Assembly (NCBI RefSeq): GCF_000315625.1 | Contig: NW_005434640.1 | Span: 5,971 to 69,970, forward strand | DNA length: 64,000 bases | Reading direction: 5' to 3' | Source of the DNA: Guillardia theta CCMP2712 | Lineage: Eukaryota > Cryptophyceae > Pyrenomonadales > Geminigeraceae | Program-made: the position numbers and the translations under genes | Notes under the pieces: model-generated | Databases searched by the model: none | What the model was told of the DNA's origin: nothing | The model's input: only the letters and a program-made list of their open reading frames with translations | Shown: positions 36,968 to 47,357 of the stretch, piece after piece | How the letters are laid out: each line of letters starts with the position of its first letter | Numbering within the stretch: the first letter of the stretch is position 1

Positions 36968-39931
36968 ATGGCTCAGGTAAGGCAGCGGAAGGGGCGAAGA
37001 TGGAAGAAGGCGCGAGGAAAACTCCGATATGCATGCGATGATGATGAGACATCTTCCATCATGCTAGACTCTCATCACACCCTCTCCTGGAACTTTGAGT
37101 ACATGCAACCACTGTGCTCAATGCACCTAATTGTGAATCGAATGAACTGAGGCCTTGCGATTTGTTCATCCTTGGCCTGTTTTTCTCTCATTTTGTTTGT
37201 TGTATTTGGAATTGTACAGATATGAAATATGACCTTGTTTGCATGGTTTAGTCGTCTTGTGCTGAGGATGTTGCAGATACTAGCGGTCCCGATGCGCATA
37301 CGCGAAGATGGCAGAGAGGAGCGGCGATCAGTCGTTTGCGTCTCAGTTTCTATTCAGCAAGACTCACAGAGCACGTCAACGCGTCAGCTTATGACCTTCC
37401 AGGTTGATGCGTTGATGTGCTCATGATGGTCAAGATGACGGCTGGTGCAGTTGACAGACGAGGCCGACTCCTTCTTCCTGTACACCCTCAGGATTTCGGA
37501 AGAAGAGTTCCAGAACGTGAAGAACGATCAGAGTATCTTGGTGGACTTTGCGGAGTTTCCCAACAAGTGAGCTCTGCAGTGTTCTCAAGCACACTCTTTG
37601 ACCTGCGGTGCACAGATTCATGGAGCTACTAGAGTGTTGCCTGCAAAAGGATGAGGAGGAACCTCCGAAATTCACAGCGAGCTTGTTGGCGAGTGGAAAC
37701 CAGGCATCACTCAACATAGTTGAGACCAACCAGTTCAAGAATCTGACGCACCTGAGGCTAGAGATGAGGTAGAGAGTCACAGTTTTCTTCCCTGCTGAAT
37801 CTCCTTCAAGGCCAGGGAACGATCATGCCGTCAAGCAGTATTTGGCTGGCGAGCTCGCTAAAGTCAAGTACGCGAGGAACTCTCTCCTTGAGCAGGTGAA
37901 AAAGTCTTGTGACATGTGAAGAACGTAAAACCACAAATCAGCTGCGACAAGTCAACAACGAATTACAAGACAGGATGAAGGATGCGGACAAGAAGATCTC
38001 AGCGGGTGTGATTCCATCAACTTTCCTGTTCCTTTGTTCTGATCGAAAGAAATATCAGCGGAGGAAGATGCCAAGACTGCTCGCCAAGAACTCGGGGATC
38101 TGAAGTTAAGACATGCGTCAGATTGTGCGACGTTGCGTGAACAGGCCGTAAGCCTCCAGCAACAATTGCAGCAGCAGGTGGGAAATAGCAGCATTTTGGC
38201 CGGTGCTTGACTCCGTTTCAGTCTGATGCAGATAAGAGTGAGATGTCAAAGAAGTATCAGGATAAAGAACAGAGCTTGCAGAGACAGGCAATTCTGATGA
38301 GTGTGCAAATCGTACTTCTGAGACTTGTGCAGTTGGATGAATTGAGATTGAAGTATGACTCTATTTACGACGAAAAATCGAATTTGTTGTCAGCGAACAA
38401 GGATATGCAGGGCAAAATTGAGGTGAATTTAGTTGGATGTGCAGTTTGACGTCAATGACTCCTTTTATGATCAGAGTTTAGAGAACGAGGTCAAGATCTT
38501 GAGGTAATCCCAATATCTCTGCGCATGTTTTCGCGCATGTTTTCGCTTGGAACTTATTGGTGGTTGAAGGAATGAAATACAAAAACTGCGAGAAGAAAAT
38601 ATGGAACTTGATAGAAACAAGCATGAAATGACAAAGGAGCTGCATTCTAATGCTGTGAAATTATCGTCTCTGCAACAACAAGTGACCGACGGAGAATCTC
38701 TTGCTCAACAATTGAACAAGGTCAGGAAGTCTGCAGATGTTGCCTTATCTTGTTGTATTTGACTATTTGTTTTTATTTCAGCTTGTCGATTCTGCTCATG
38801 CACAAAAGTCTAACCTGGAAGAGACTCTGCGCATGGTCCGTGACCAGAACGCGAAACAGGAGGAGCAGATTCGCAACTATGGGGTGGAATTGAACAAGGC
38901 CAGCGAGAATGCAGAGAGACTGCAGAATGAACTCAAAACCATCAAAACCAAGCTGAAAGTGAAAACTGCTGTCGTGTTGCAACAAGAGCAGGTTCCCTAC
39001 TTCATCAGTGTCGACAACACCTCACTTACATACCCCAAGGTGTTAGACGACAAGGAAAAATCTTTGCTTGATCAGCAACACCAGTGCAAATCGTTGGAAC
39101 AAACAATTCTTGAGAAAGATGGAAGAATCGATATTCTCAATGCAAAATTGAAACAGGCAGAGTCACAACTGCAAGAGGTTCAGTTGAATGGGTTTCATGC
39201 TCGTCAATGACTTTGTACTTCAGGCCGAAAAGACTCTTGCGAGCAATCAGAATGTGATTGCGTGGCTGAACAAAGAAGTAAATCCCTTCTGCATGCTTCG
39301 AATCACGTACTAAACCATGCTTTCCCCAGATAAATGATGCCCAAATGAGCACCCGAGGTGCATTTAGGTACAGCTTTTTCTTTCCGTATCGCCCCTCCTT
39401 TGTCATTGTTGTGACTAGCTTGGTACAGTGCTTCAAATTTCAAACCGACTCTCCCACCTTCTGGACTGTCTTCTTCTCCTGGTCCCAGTCCTCCAGCTAG
39501 AGAGATATTCTCGTTTGACTTTGGTATGGCAGGTGCATACAATCCATCCAAGCCGCTGATCAGTAACCAAGAAGCTCACTCTCCAAAGTACCAGTTGAGG
39601 TTCATAGTGCACCGTCGTCAAGTTCTCCACTTACGCACTTTGTAGCTCTATGTCTATGACCGGAAACATTGCACCTTACCGCAATCCTGAGTCGTTTTCA
39701 AAGGGCAAAAGCTCCTACTTCAGGTATACCGAAGCACGCCTGCTTGCCTTGATTGATTCGTGTATCCTCAGCGATGAAGCATACTCGACCTCCAAGGCTG
39801 GCAACGCTCGACCGGACTCCTCCACCTTGTCATCTGGTGTCTCGAGCTTCACTTCTGCTGCCCGAGCCGAGACTCTCACGCCGCTGCGACACGTGGAGTA
39901 CAAAGTTCAACAGCCTGTAATGGCTGAGTAG
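36968..39931 (+). CDS. SAS6: SAS-6 centriole/basal-body cartwheel protein
   Basis: Many small exons in phase. ATG exon 36968-36976, then 37277-37402, 37451-37566, 37616-37768 and onward; the last exon ends at the TAG at 39929-39931. The N-terminal globular domain shows the SAS-6 signature: LTDEADSFFLYTLRISEEE, LVDFAEFPNKFMELLECC, LNIVETNQFKNLTHLRLEM and PGNDHAVKQYLAGELAKVK. This head domain dimerises and forms the nine-fold cartwheel hub. It is followed by about 350 residues of coiled coil (LRQVNNELQDRMKDADKK, DELRLKYDSIYDEKS, LQNELKTIKTKLK) that forms the spoke, and a disordered Ser/Pro-rich tail (LPPSGLSSSPGPSPPARE). SAS-6 implies the organism builds centrioles or basal bodies. The first intron (300 nt) after only three codons is long for this window. 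Some coiled-coil exon borders are approximate. Confidence 0.88.
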
Positions 39932-40315
39932 CCTACCGTACTTAGCGCGCGAGCTCAGAGCTCATATGACTAACACCATGTTCACTATTAATTGATGAAA
40001 AGTTTGTTTGACCGTACCGTATCATGTACTACGGTTTGTCCGGTGACTCGCTGCTTCACACAGAGTCACCTGGTTCCCGCCCTCCCCAGCAACGGGGGCC
40101 GTTGGACACCGTCACGGACGGTGGGCCGGGCGCTGTACGGCGGACTCAGGGCCTTCCGGAGTCCCGGACGAACTCAGCGGACTATGGCGTGTCAAGCCGC
40201 TGAGCCACCGCCTCTCAATGATCAGGCTCCGACCTCCCAGTCCTGATTCAGTGTCCTCAGTCCGACCGTCCGAGTGGCCGTACTGATATTTAATTAACTT
40301 AACTTTGAGTAAAGA
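39932..40315. repeat. GC-extreme block E7
   Basis: Begins at CCTACCGTACTTAGCGCGC right after the SAS-6 stop, carries GACCGTACCGTATCATGTAC, a GC-rich centre with GACTCAG and CCGGAGTCCCGG words, and ends in TTAACTTAACTTTGAGTAAA (40294-40313), the same edge motif as E6. Confidence 0.65.
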
Positions 40316-40373
40316 TAGCAGCAAGGATAAAAGGAATGGCTTGACCGGGCGCATTGAGGCCAGGGAAGGCGAG

Positions 40374-41512
40374 ATGGCGGGAAGGGAGAGCCTGCTCCTG
40401 ATGCAGCTCGTCATGCTGCTCGTGCTCCTGTCAGCTCATGGCACATCTGAACCTCATGTGGGGAAGCATGGCTATCAAGCCTTGAGGTGCGGCAGAGGAA
40501 CCGGTCTTGCCTTGAGGGGAGGTGGCCAGGTAGCGAGTGGGGAGGAGCTGCATGGAAATGTTGTGGCGGCGGGGAATCATGGAGACGAACCTGAGGAGGA
40601 GGAATACATCCAAGGGAAGACTTTCTGGAGCTTTCCAGGAGAGAACTTCATGAACAACGCAACAGCACTCTATGCCACACAGGAGGAGGCCCACGTAACT
40701 CAAGAGATGAAGCTCATGTATGAAATCATGTACTCCAGTCAAGGTAAAGATGGGTAAAGATGCTGTGCCGACGGTAACTGTGCCGATGGCTTGTTCTGGC
40801 AGAGATCAACAAGAGCCTCGTCGACATGGAGGGAGCTGAAGACTGGCTGATCCAGCTGGACGCTTCCTGCACAAGGTTCATATCCAGCATGTGGTACCTA
40901 GCGGCAAAGAAGTTCGATGAGTTGGAGCTCGCACATGTCATGACGAGGTATTGCTTTGCCGGCTCTTCTGATCCTCAACCATGCTCTGGCAGGCCAACGT
41001 CCGTTCCATCTGTGAGTGCTTCAAAGAAGAACTTCCTCGCTGTCTTGGAGCACGTTCTCGACGCTGCCTCGGGCAAAGACTGCGAGGAAGAGCACGAGTG
41101 TTTTCTTGCTAAGCACCTCCTTCTGAGTAGCACAACAGACATGGCCATGGCTAACTTCCGTTGTCACCTCTACCATTTTCGCGCTGCATGGACAGAAAGC
41201 ATGAAGAACGCAACTCACAGGGAGGACTTGATCCGGAGGGTGCAGAGCAAGGTCTTCAGTTTAGCCCTGGGAAAAGTCCTTGGCAGCTCAGGCGAGTCCC
41301 CTGTGGGCCGGAGCTCGTTCCAAGCTTTGCTGCTTGCTCTAAGAAACAGCTCCGGCTCTAGGGATGACAGCGAGCAGGCCTCGACCGCGAAGAGGAGGCT
41401 GAAAGGGCCGTTCGAACGAGCCGTCGACAGGATCTTTGACGCAGAGGATGCAACTTTCAAAGAGATGAGACAACGATGGGAACGAATCGTCAATCCTGAC
41501 GGGAAGGGGTGA
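40374..41512 (+). CDS. Secreted or plastid-directed protein with LRGGG motif, unrecognised
   Basis: Three exons in phase: 40374-40743, 40803-40947 and 40993-41512 (stop TGA), 344 residues. The N-terminus is a clear signal peptide (LLLMQLVMLLVLLSAHG) followed by a segment with LALRGGGQ. I recall LRGGG-type motifs after signal peptides in many predicted cryptophyte and related algal proteins, but could not check this here. The mature part is helical, with scattered Cys (residues DCEEEHECF, NFRCHLYHF) and a basic helix near the end (TAKRRLKGPFERAVDRIF). No catalytic motif is recognised. The start ATG follows GC-extreme block E7 by about 60 bp. A GTGAG donor-like word overlaps the stop codon, so a further 3' exon cannot be excluded. 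Confidence 0.75.
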
Positions 41513-41679
41513 GTAGAAGCTGAATTTCCTTGAATCTCACTTGCATTGGTTTCTCCTCGGGAAAGGTCGTGAGAGTCCTTGGCAGGTATTGTCACTCTTC
41601 TCAGCCGCTTCCCCACCCTGTTGATCATTCCGATGAGGCCGAGCCAATTACTAAAACGAAGGCTACGGCCGGCTTGCAT

Positions 41680-42045
41680 GCAGAGTGGTAGGGGGCCGCC
41701 GCGCGGCAGCCGGGCGGGGTCCCGGCGGGGTGCCCTGCCCGGCCGCCGGGCCGCGAGCGGCCTCCGACGGCGGACTCCCGGCTGGCAGGCTGCGGCCAAG
41801 GCAACCCGGCGAGGGCCGACTGACAGTGAGCTCTGGCAAGCCCAGACAATTCAGCTTCATCCACGATCTGGAGGAGAGCGAGAGGAACTTCGAAGAGGCT
41901 CAAGGACAACGCGGCGCGCCGCACGGAGTCCGATCGGATCGTATCATCCGATCATCGGGCACTGGCAGCCTGGCCTGACTCTCAGTCACGCCGGGTCGGG
42001 GGCGGCCCGGCCGGGCCGGGCCACTGAGCGGCAGCCGCTTTTGCA
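41680..42045. repeat. GC-extreme block E8
   Basis: GC-rich sequence with GCCGCGCGGC, CCCGGCCGCCGGG and GATCGGATCGTATCATCCGATC (split palindrome, 41930-41955) followed by GGCCCGGCCGGGCCGGGCC. Open frames are compositional. Confidence 0.6.
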
Positions 42046-42469
42046 GTTACCAAACCGTTATCAATTTGCAACCCCCAATTTTATACGTAAAGGTCGGCGC
42101 TGATAATGGGGGGCTGTTTGGTCGTAACATGCAGCCAGCAAGTCAGAAGATGGTGAATGCGTGAAGAGAGATGTACGCAAGATGAAATATAGCTCTAGAT
42201 CAGGACAATCTTACTTGCTCTCCTACACTCACTGCGTCATGAATAGCGAGTAGTGCTCAAACTGTTGTGTCGATTGCCGTTTCCTCTGCAGGTTCTGACT
42301 GTATGAAAGATACGAGAAATAGGAGCAACAGAATGGAAGATGGAGGATCTGCAGATTGAGAAACTTAGATCAGTAGGTGAAAAATGCGATCGTTCACGGA
42401 ATCTTGAATCTTAGCTTTTCTAATTTTATTCCACATCGTTGACCTTCTCATAACTCTCAACTTCCTAGG

Positions 42470-42986
42470 ATGGAAAAAACTCACGCTGTCGTCGCCCTCG
42501 TCCTTTTGGCTTCCATTGGATTGGTACAGTCCTTCTCTGTCAATGGTATAGAACGCTATGCTGATCCTCCATGCTGAAATCTTTACCTGAACAGCCCCGG
42601 CATTTGGGCTCAAGTCCTGCAACTTCGCCACCATGAAGTGCGAGCGGGTGATGATTGTAATGACTCTTGCTCTTGTAACAAGCTCGCAGTCAAGCCTGGT
42701 CCGGCCTCTCAGGATGGCTGATGAGCCGCTCTATGAGGACGATATCGACGCCCCACCCACAAAACCTGGGGTGAAGCAGGGCGGCATCAGCGACAGCATG
42801 CGAGCGAAGCTGCTCAAGGAGAACCAGGCGCTCGGTGGCGACCCTGATGCTGCGTGAGTGCATCCGATTTTTGTTCTAGCTGGGCTGCTGATGAGTGAAC
42901 TTACCAGGTCTGTGAACTGGGCCGTCGTCTTCGCTGTGATCATTGGATCGCTTGCCGTCGTCGGCAACTTGTTTGGAGCCTTTTAA
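42470..42986 (+). CDS. Small plastid-targeted single-span membrane protein (predicted)
   Basis: Four exons in phase: 42470-42545, 42595-42647, 42690-42853 and 42908-42986 (TAA), with introns of 49, 42 and 54 nt, 123 residues. Residues 1-22 form a signal peptide (THAVVALVLLASIGL). Next comes a Ser/Arg-rich segment that includes PAFGLKSCNF, then SSLVRPLRMADE, consistent with a bipartite plastid presequence whose transit part carries a Phe near the cleavage site, as in red-lineage secondary plastids. The mature protein of about 65 residues is acidic at first, has a DSMRAKLLKENQALGGDP helix and ends with one membrane span (VVFAVIIGSLAVVGNLF). Small single-span proteins of this form associate with photosystems or light-harvesting complexes in red-lineage algae; I infer a thylakoid location but cannot name it. 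If the 42-nt intron is not removed the product is 14 residues longer and the transit region becomes hydrophobic, which is less plausible. Confidence 0.65.
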
Positions 42987-43472
42987 TGTTCTTTAGCCTC
43001 TACCATGAGGGCCATTTTATTCTAAAGATGCCTTGCTTGTGGAGCCTCATTGTTGAATGGGCAGTGCCCCAGTATCAACATGAACCTTTTTGCGAACTGC
43101 TTCACCATGAAACTTCCGGCCCATGATCAGCAGGACTTGCTTATTACCAATACTTTTGATATATGTGGTGCACTCGATGCTTTCGGCTACAGGAACCAGC
43201 ATTCCAGACCTGACAGCATTAAGGATCTTCGATCAACTCCTATGCGCATGGCTTTGGAAAAGCTTTCTAGCACAAAATGCGTTTTACTGAAATTGGCCAT
43301 ATGAGGATAAAATACAAGAAATAACTCTTTTGGTAGCCAGTCGACCAAAGAGAGGCGGCAGCTACCTCTACAACTATAAGAAGTGGGCTATGTTACAAGT
43401 CGGGTTGAAATTCCAAAAAGCACGCATGTCAAAACAGAAATCAGCATATCTTCGTATCTTCGTTAAATGCAT
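42987..43472. other. Intergenic stretch without a supported gene
   Basis: Downstream flanks of two convergent genes. One 84-residue open frame (43050) is not supported by splice sites or composition. Confidence 0.5.
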
Positions 43473-44160
43473 TTAAGGGGCGTCGTCCATGTTAGCATCT
43501 TCCACAAACCATTTGATGAACGACTGCTCCAATGGAACATCCTCAAAATCTTTCAGCCCCTCAGCCACGTCGTTGTCATTGCTCTCCTGACTTGACCACG
43601 ACTCAGTCCTCATTGTCGTATTGTCTGCGTCGGTCCGGGACCATTCTGAGGAGCTGTCGTTATCAAGTTCCTCGTCCTCTTGATCGTCTGCGTCAGGTGC
43701 TGACTTGACATGAAGCTCGATCTCAGGCGATGGCTCGTCATCCACCAACTTCCGTGTCGAGGCATGGGCTCTGTCCTTGCTCAATTCAGGCGGAGATGAC
43801 GAGTTGATGTCAAATCTCGGGCGCTGCCTCGAATATGGCCATCTTGTCACTCCAAGTCGTCTACAAGCCTTCTTCATGGCAGTGAGAGAGATTCCCTGTT
43901 TGATTGTCAGTAACAAATTTCAGCAGAAGAACGTGACAGAATCTCACCAAGAGCTGGGCTGCTTCAACCTGTCTCAAGTGGAACAAATTCTTCACGTCCT
44001 CCAGGGAAAGACTTCTTGCAGTGTAAAGATCTCGTGCTTTAGCCTTCTTCTTTTGTGGAGATGAAAGATCGCTAGATGGGGATTCCGGTAGGGTTGAAAC
44101 CAGGAAATTTTTGAAGGTACAAGATCCAGAGGATTGAGGTTCTTCTGTTGCTACACACAT
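43473..44160 (-). CDS. RWP-RK domain transcription factor
   Basis: Two exons in phase, 44160-43948 (ATG) and 43895-43473 (stop), with a 52-nt GTGAGA...ACAG intron, 211 residues. The domain spans the splice: LSLEDVKNLFHLRQVEAAQ then LLGISLTAMKKACRRLG and VTRWPYSRQRP. This is the RWP-RK DNA-binding fold, with the family's FHL...EAA..LG pattern and the final RWPYxR signature. It resembles the short RKD type rather than long NIN-like proteins. The C-terminal 100 residues are acidic and Ser-rich (DADDQEDEELDNDSSSEW), a likely activation region. RWP-RK proteins regulate nitrogen responses or gametogenesis in green plants; the role here is unknown. The nuclear localisation signal KKKAKA lies just upstream of the domain. 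The start is the first ATG that keeps the frame; the frame remains open upstream. Confidence 0.85.
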
Positions 44161-44494
44161 TCTTTCTGGAAGATACCGGCAAACTCGATGTTCAACAGTG
44201 TCGCTGGTGGAAACGAGAGGGAGGGAGGGGAGCGAAAAGTGACGGGAACGATATGCAGGGGCCGAGTATGCCGGGAGAGAACACAGGAACAAGTTGAGGG
44301 CAGCAGGAGCAAGTCAGCAGGGGAGAACCCCTTTATATATAGCTTCCCTCTCACCTTCCAAAGGCATCCCCGAAAACGAGGGTTTTCGGGAGCAGTACGC
44401 GAAATCACTCCTCTTCAACCGCTGGGAGGACGCGTCTCCTCGAAGATCTCAACGATTCGGAGTAGGCGCGCTCTTACGTCCTCTGGAGAGGTCG

Positions 44495-44705
44495 TACCAA
44501 CCCCAACTTCTCCCCGAATTCTACGGCCCGGTACCCCTCCCCCCAATCTTGCCTACCCCTACCCCCCTAGGCAAGAACACGGCAGCTCATGGCCTTGTTT
44601 TGAGGGCCCTCTATCTTTCTGATCCATCTCACGATAAATATGGTACCCCCTCCCCCTCACTTGAGGGGAATAGCACCCCACCCCCTCAGCGCGAGGTCAC
44701 CAACA
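44495..44705 (-). promoter_or_regulatory. C-rich TACCCC tract upstream of the RWP-RK gene
   Basis: On the + strand, GGTACCCCTCCCCCC, CTACCCCTACCCCCC, GGTACCCCCTCCCCC and GCACCCCACCCCC words within 160 bp, about 350-540 bp upstream of the ATG at 44160. Confidence 0.4.
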
Positions 44706-44764
44706 TCTCCCCGCTGACTTCATCTACGGCTGACCTTTTTTGCTTCAAGAAACCAAACTTGAAA

Positions 44765-45700
44765 GGTACTAGTGTCTAGTACCGGCATCTTTTAGTACTC
44801 AAAGTACCGACATGACCTTGCATGGCATGCATGATGTCCACAGCTGTCCAGACGAGAATCGATGATCACGCTCGTCACAGAGCGGCTCGGTGACCGGGCG
44901 TACCGTACGGTCACTCACCGTACCCGGTAGGGCCGCCGGACTCGGGAACCGTACTACTAGTCGGCCCGGGGCCAGTCACACTTCAGTTCACAGAGTCAAG
45001 TGTTACGCCGCCGGCCGGCGGTCGGAGTTTCGGATTCCGACGGCGGACCGTGCCCGTGAAGTTCCGCCGGCCCGGCCGAGGGCCCGGGCAGGGGCCGCCG
45101 GAGTTTCGGAGTTGGTTTGTATTAACTTTCAACTTTACTTTCACTCATCTTGGCAAACTTCGTTACTATCCGACAATTTACAGCTGAAAAATCCGTACCG
45201 GCGGAGTCCCGGATCCGGTGACTCTGACTCAGTCACCCGACGCCGGCACTGCGGCCTCCGGGAGTCCGGACCGTACTACGGGCACGGTACGGTACCACTC
45301 GGAGCCCGGGCTAGTACGGTGAGTCAAGTTCGGAGTTGGTTTGTATTAATTTTCAACTTTACTTTCACTCAACTTGGCAAAGTTAATTTACCGTTCAGAA
45401 AAATCCGGGACGGTACGGTGGCGAGTCTGACTCCGCCGCTCGCGAGGACCGTGAATTGAATGAGGGGGAGAGAAGACTCGCCGGCGTCGCACTGTCCGAT
45501 CAACCAACGTCAACCGGCCTCATGACCTGCCGACCGATCGGACTGATGTCCTACAGTACCGTACCGTCGTACGGTACCGTAGTACGGTACTACTGATGCA
45601 CTGGGCCGCGAGCCAGGGGCCGCCCGGAGTTTCGGAGTCGCCGTGCCCGGCCGGGAACTTTCGGAACTTTCGACAGTGCACCTTGCAATTTGCGATCATC
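44765..45700. repeat. GC-extreme block E9, richest in TACGGTAC palindromes
   Basis: Contains ACCGTACGGTCACTCACCG, CACGGTACGGTACCACTCGG and a dense run at 45553-45598 of CAGTACCGTACCGTCG and TACGGTACCGTAGTACGG. It also holds an internal direct duplication (separate entry). No coding signal. Confidence 0.7.
45106..45414 (+). repeat. Internal direct duplication in block E9
   Basis: The unit CGGAGTTGGTTTGTATTAA followed by TTTCAACTTTACTTTCACTC and CTTGGCAAA occurs at 45108-45165 and again at 45331-45385; both continue into AAAAATCCG. Copies differ by a few bases, so they are diverged, not an assembly echo. Confidence 0.85.
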
Positions 45701-46026
45701 AACTTAGTTTGCTCCTGAAACTTTTTAAGATCTCAAAGTTTGCGCATTGAGGTTCGAAGCGTTTCGAATTGCCAGATTGGTCAGGCCATGAGGTATCGTG
45801 ACATGAAGGCTTCGTTGTCGTGGCCATCTCAGGGAGGGGTCCTTTCATCCCCTTCAGTACCGCACCCCACCTCTCCACGACATAGCGAAAGGCCACGATT
45901 TCGCTGTCTGTTTAAGAACATTTTAATTTCAAGGGCGTAATATGTCTCCGCTAAGGGGGCGGAGGGACGTATTTTGGGGGGTGGTTTGAAAGGGAAGGGG
46001 GAGGGTGCTCAGCGGCTGAGCTCGGT

Positions 46027-46033
46027 TATAAAA
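46027..46033 (+). promoter_or_regulatory. TATA-like box of the PH-domain gene
   Basis: TATAAAA about 57 bp upstream of the ATG at 46090, downstream of a GGGGTCC/TACCGCACCCC-type tract (45835-45865). Confidence 0.45.
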
Positions 46034-46089
46034 ACCAATTAGGTGGACGAGCTGGCCAGGGAAGTAGTGAAGTCGGGCAGCACAGGAGC

Positions 46090-46872
46090 ATGGACGCTAC
46101 AACGGAGAGAAGATTCGTTGTCGGAACTGATGCTGGGATCAAGAAGGCAAACGTCCCTGCTCTGCGACTGGTATCGCGGGACAGATCTCTGAGCCTTTCG
46201 GAGGCAGCGAAGAAGCAGCTGCAGGCTCTTGGCGCAATCGACGACTTTGAGGGCAACGTGAATATCGAGTCTCCTTTTGATCTCAACGTCGACCACCGCA
46301 AGCGCAAAACGTTCAAGGACGAGGACGAAATGGCTTCCTGGATACAGGACATGTTTCTAGGATATAGGTCTCCGAACACATCTCCCAGGCGTTATTTGCA
46401 CCATCTCGATCACCCCTCGGTGAAGTCCAGCGCAGAAAACCATACAAGGAGAACGGGAAAGGCTGGAAGAGAAGAAAAATCTTCTTCAAACGATATGTTT
46501 AGCGCTCCCGTGGCTGAAATTTTGAAAGGAACCCTGGAGATCCGTGACTCGATCGAGGCGGACAGGGGGATGAAGGTGCACTGTTCCCTCACCGCCGACG
46601 GCCTCCAGATCTCTTCGGCTGAAGAAGCGAAAGAGATGGGAAACTTGAAACTAGAAGAAACATTCGTGACGGTCTTTGAAGAGCATGAATGCCTGTTCAT
46701 GCTCGGGACTAGGAGGTCCTCATTGCTTTCGAAGAACAAGACCCAGGAGAAGGACTGGATCTTCTTCGCGTGCGCCAACGAGCTTGAGAAGAAGGCATGG
46801 GTCAGGAACTTGCAAAACAGCGGATCAAGACTTTATCGAGGAAATGCAAAGGACATGTCTCGGATCAAGTAG
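46090..46872 (+). CDS. PH-like domain protein
   Basis: An intron-free 260-residue protein. The N-terminal 140 residues are charged, with Ser/Arg patches and no known fold. From about residue 150 the sequence fits a pleckstrin-homology-like domain: ILKGTLEIRDSIE, VHCSLTADGLQISS, ETFVTVFEEHECLFMLG and KDWIFFACANELEKKAWV, ending in the amphipathic helix with the invariant Trp (AWVRNLQ). PH domains bind phosphoinositides or proteins at membranes. A basic pattern for phosphoinositide binding is not obvious in the first loop, so the ligand is uncertain. The ATG is 57 bp after a TATA-like box. Confidence 0.7.
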   Translation: MDATTERRFVVGTDAGIKKANVPALRLVSRDRSLSLSEAAKKQLQALGAIDDFEGNVNIESPFDLNVDHRKRKTFKDEDEMASWIQDMFLGYRSPNTSPRRYLHHLDHPSVKSSAENHTRRTGKAGREEKSSSNDMFSAPVAEILKGTLEIRDSIEADRGMKVHCSLTADGLQISSAEEAKEMGNLKLEETFVTVFEEHECLFMLGTRRSSLLSKNKTQEKDWIFFACANELEKKAWVRNLQNSGSRLYRGNAKDMSRIK

Positions 46873-46957
46873 TTGGAATATGTAGATTCCCCAACTATCT
46901 TACATTATTTTTCCTGTACTCATACTCTTACTGTTACCAAGTAAACTTCTACGCCAT

Positions 46958-47170
46958 ATGAACAGTGTGAAGAAAATCATCATTTCCCTGTACGGGATCG
47001 CCAAACATTCAGACGCTAATGCGGCAACCTTCTCAAGATACCTGACCTCGAGAAAGAAGGCTATGCAGCTTGAAAGCCTCTTGAGGCATCTACTATCAAA
47101 CTCCGCTGATGACAGACTATCAAACTCCGCTGATGACTATCAAACTCCGCCGAGGAAGGTGCCACAGTAA
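46958..47170 (+). CDS. Small open frame with a tandem repeat (70 aa)
   Basis: ATG at 46958; the product starts MNSVKKIIISLYG, is helical and basic, and ends with two LSNSADD copies. The repeat is in the DNA: CTATCAAACTCCGCTGATGA occurs twice in full and once in part at 47091-47155. It lies 85 bp after the PH-domain gene. Whether it is expressed cannot be judged. Confidence 0.3.
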   Translation: MNSVKKIIISLYGIAKHSDANAATFSRYLTSRKKAMQLESLLRHLLSNSADDRLSNSADDYQTPPRKVPQ

Positions 47171-47357
47171 TGAAGAACCTTTTCGAATGTGCAAAACACA
47201 AATGATACATATTTTGAAGTATTGGCACAAAGAGTATTCGGAGAGATCGAAATAATTGTTTATTGTGCCACATTAGAATCTAAGGTGTGAAGTGTACACA
47301 CGTGCTCATGAGAGACACGTTTCAAGTATATAACGCATTAGGCGTGATAAAAACATG

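Noticed and set aside
43050-43304. 84-residue open frame downstream of the plastid-type gene
   Set aside because: No splice or promoter context and an unconvincing composition; likely 3' flank.
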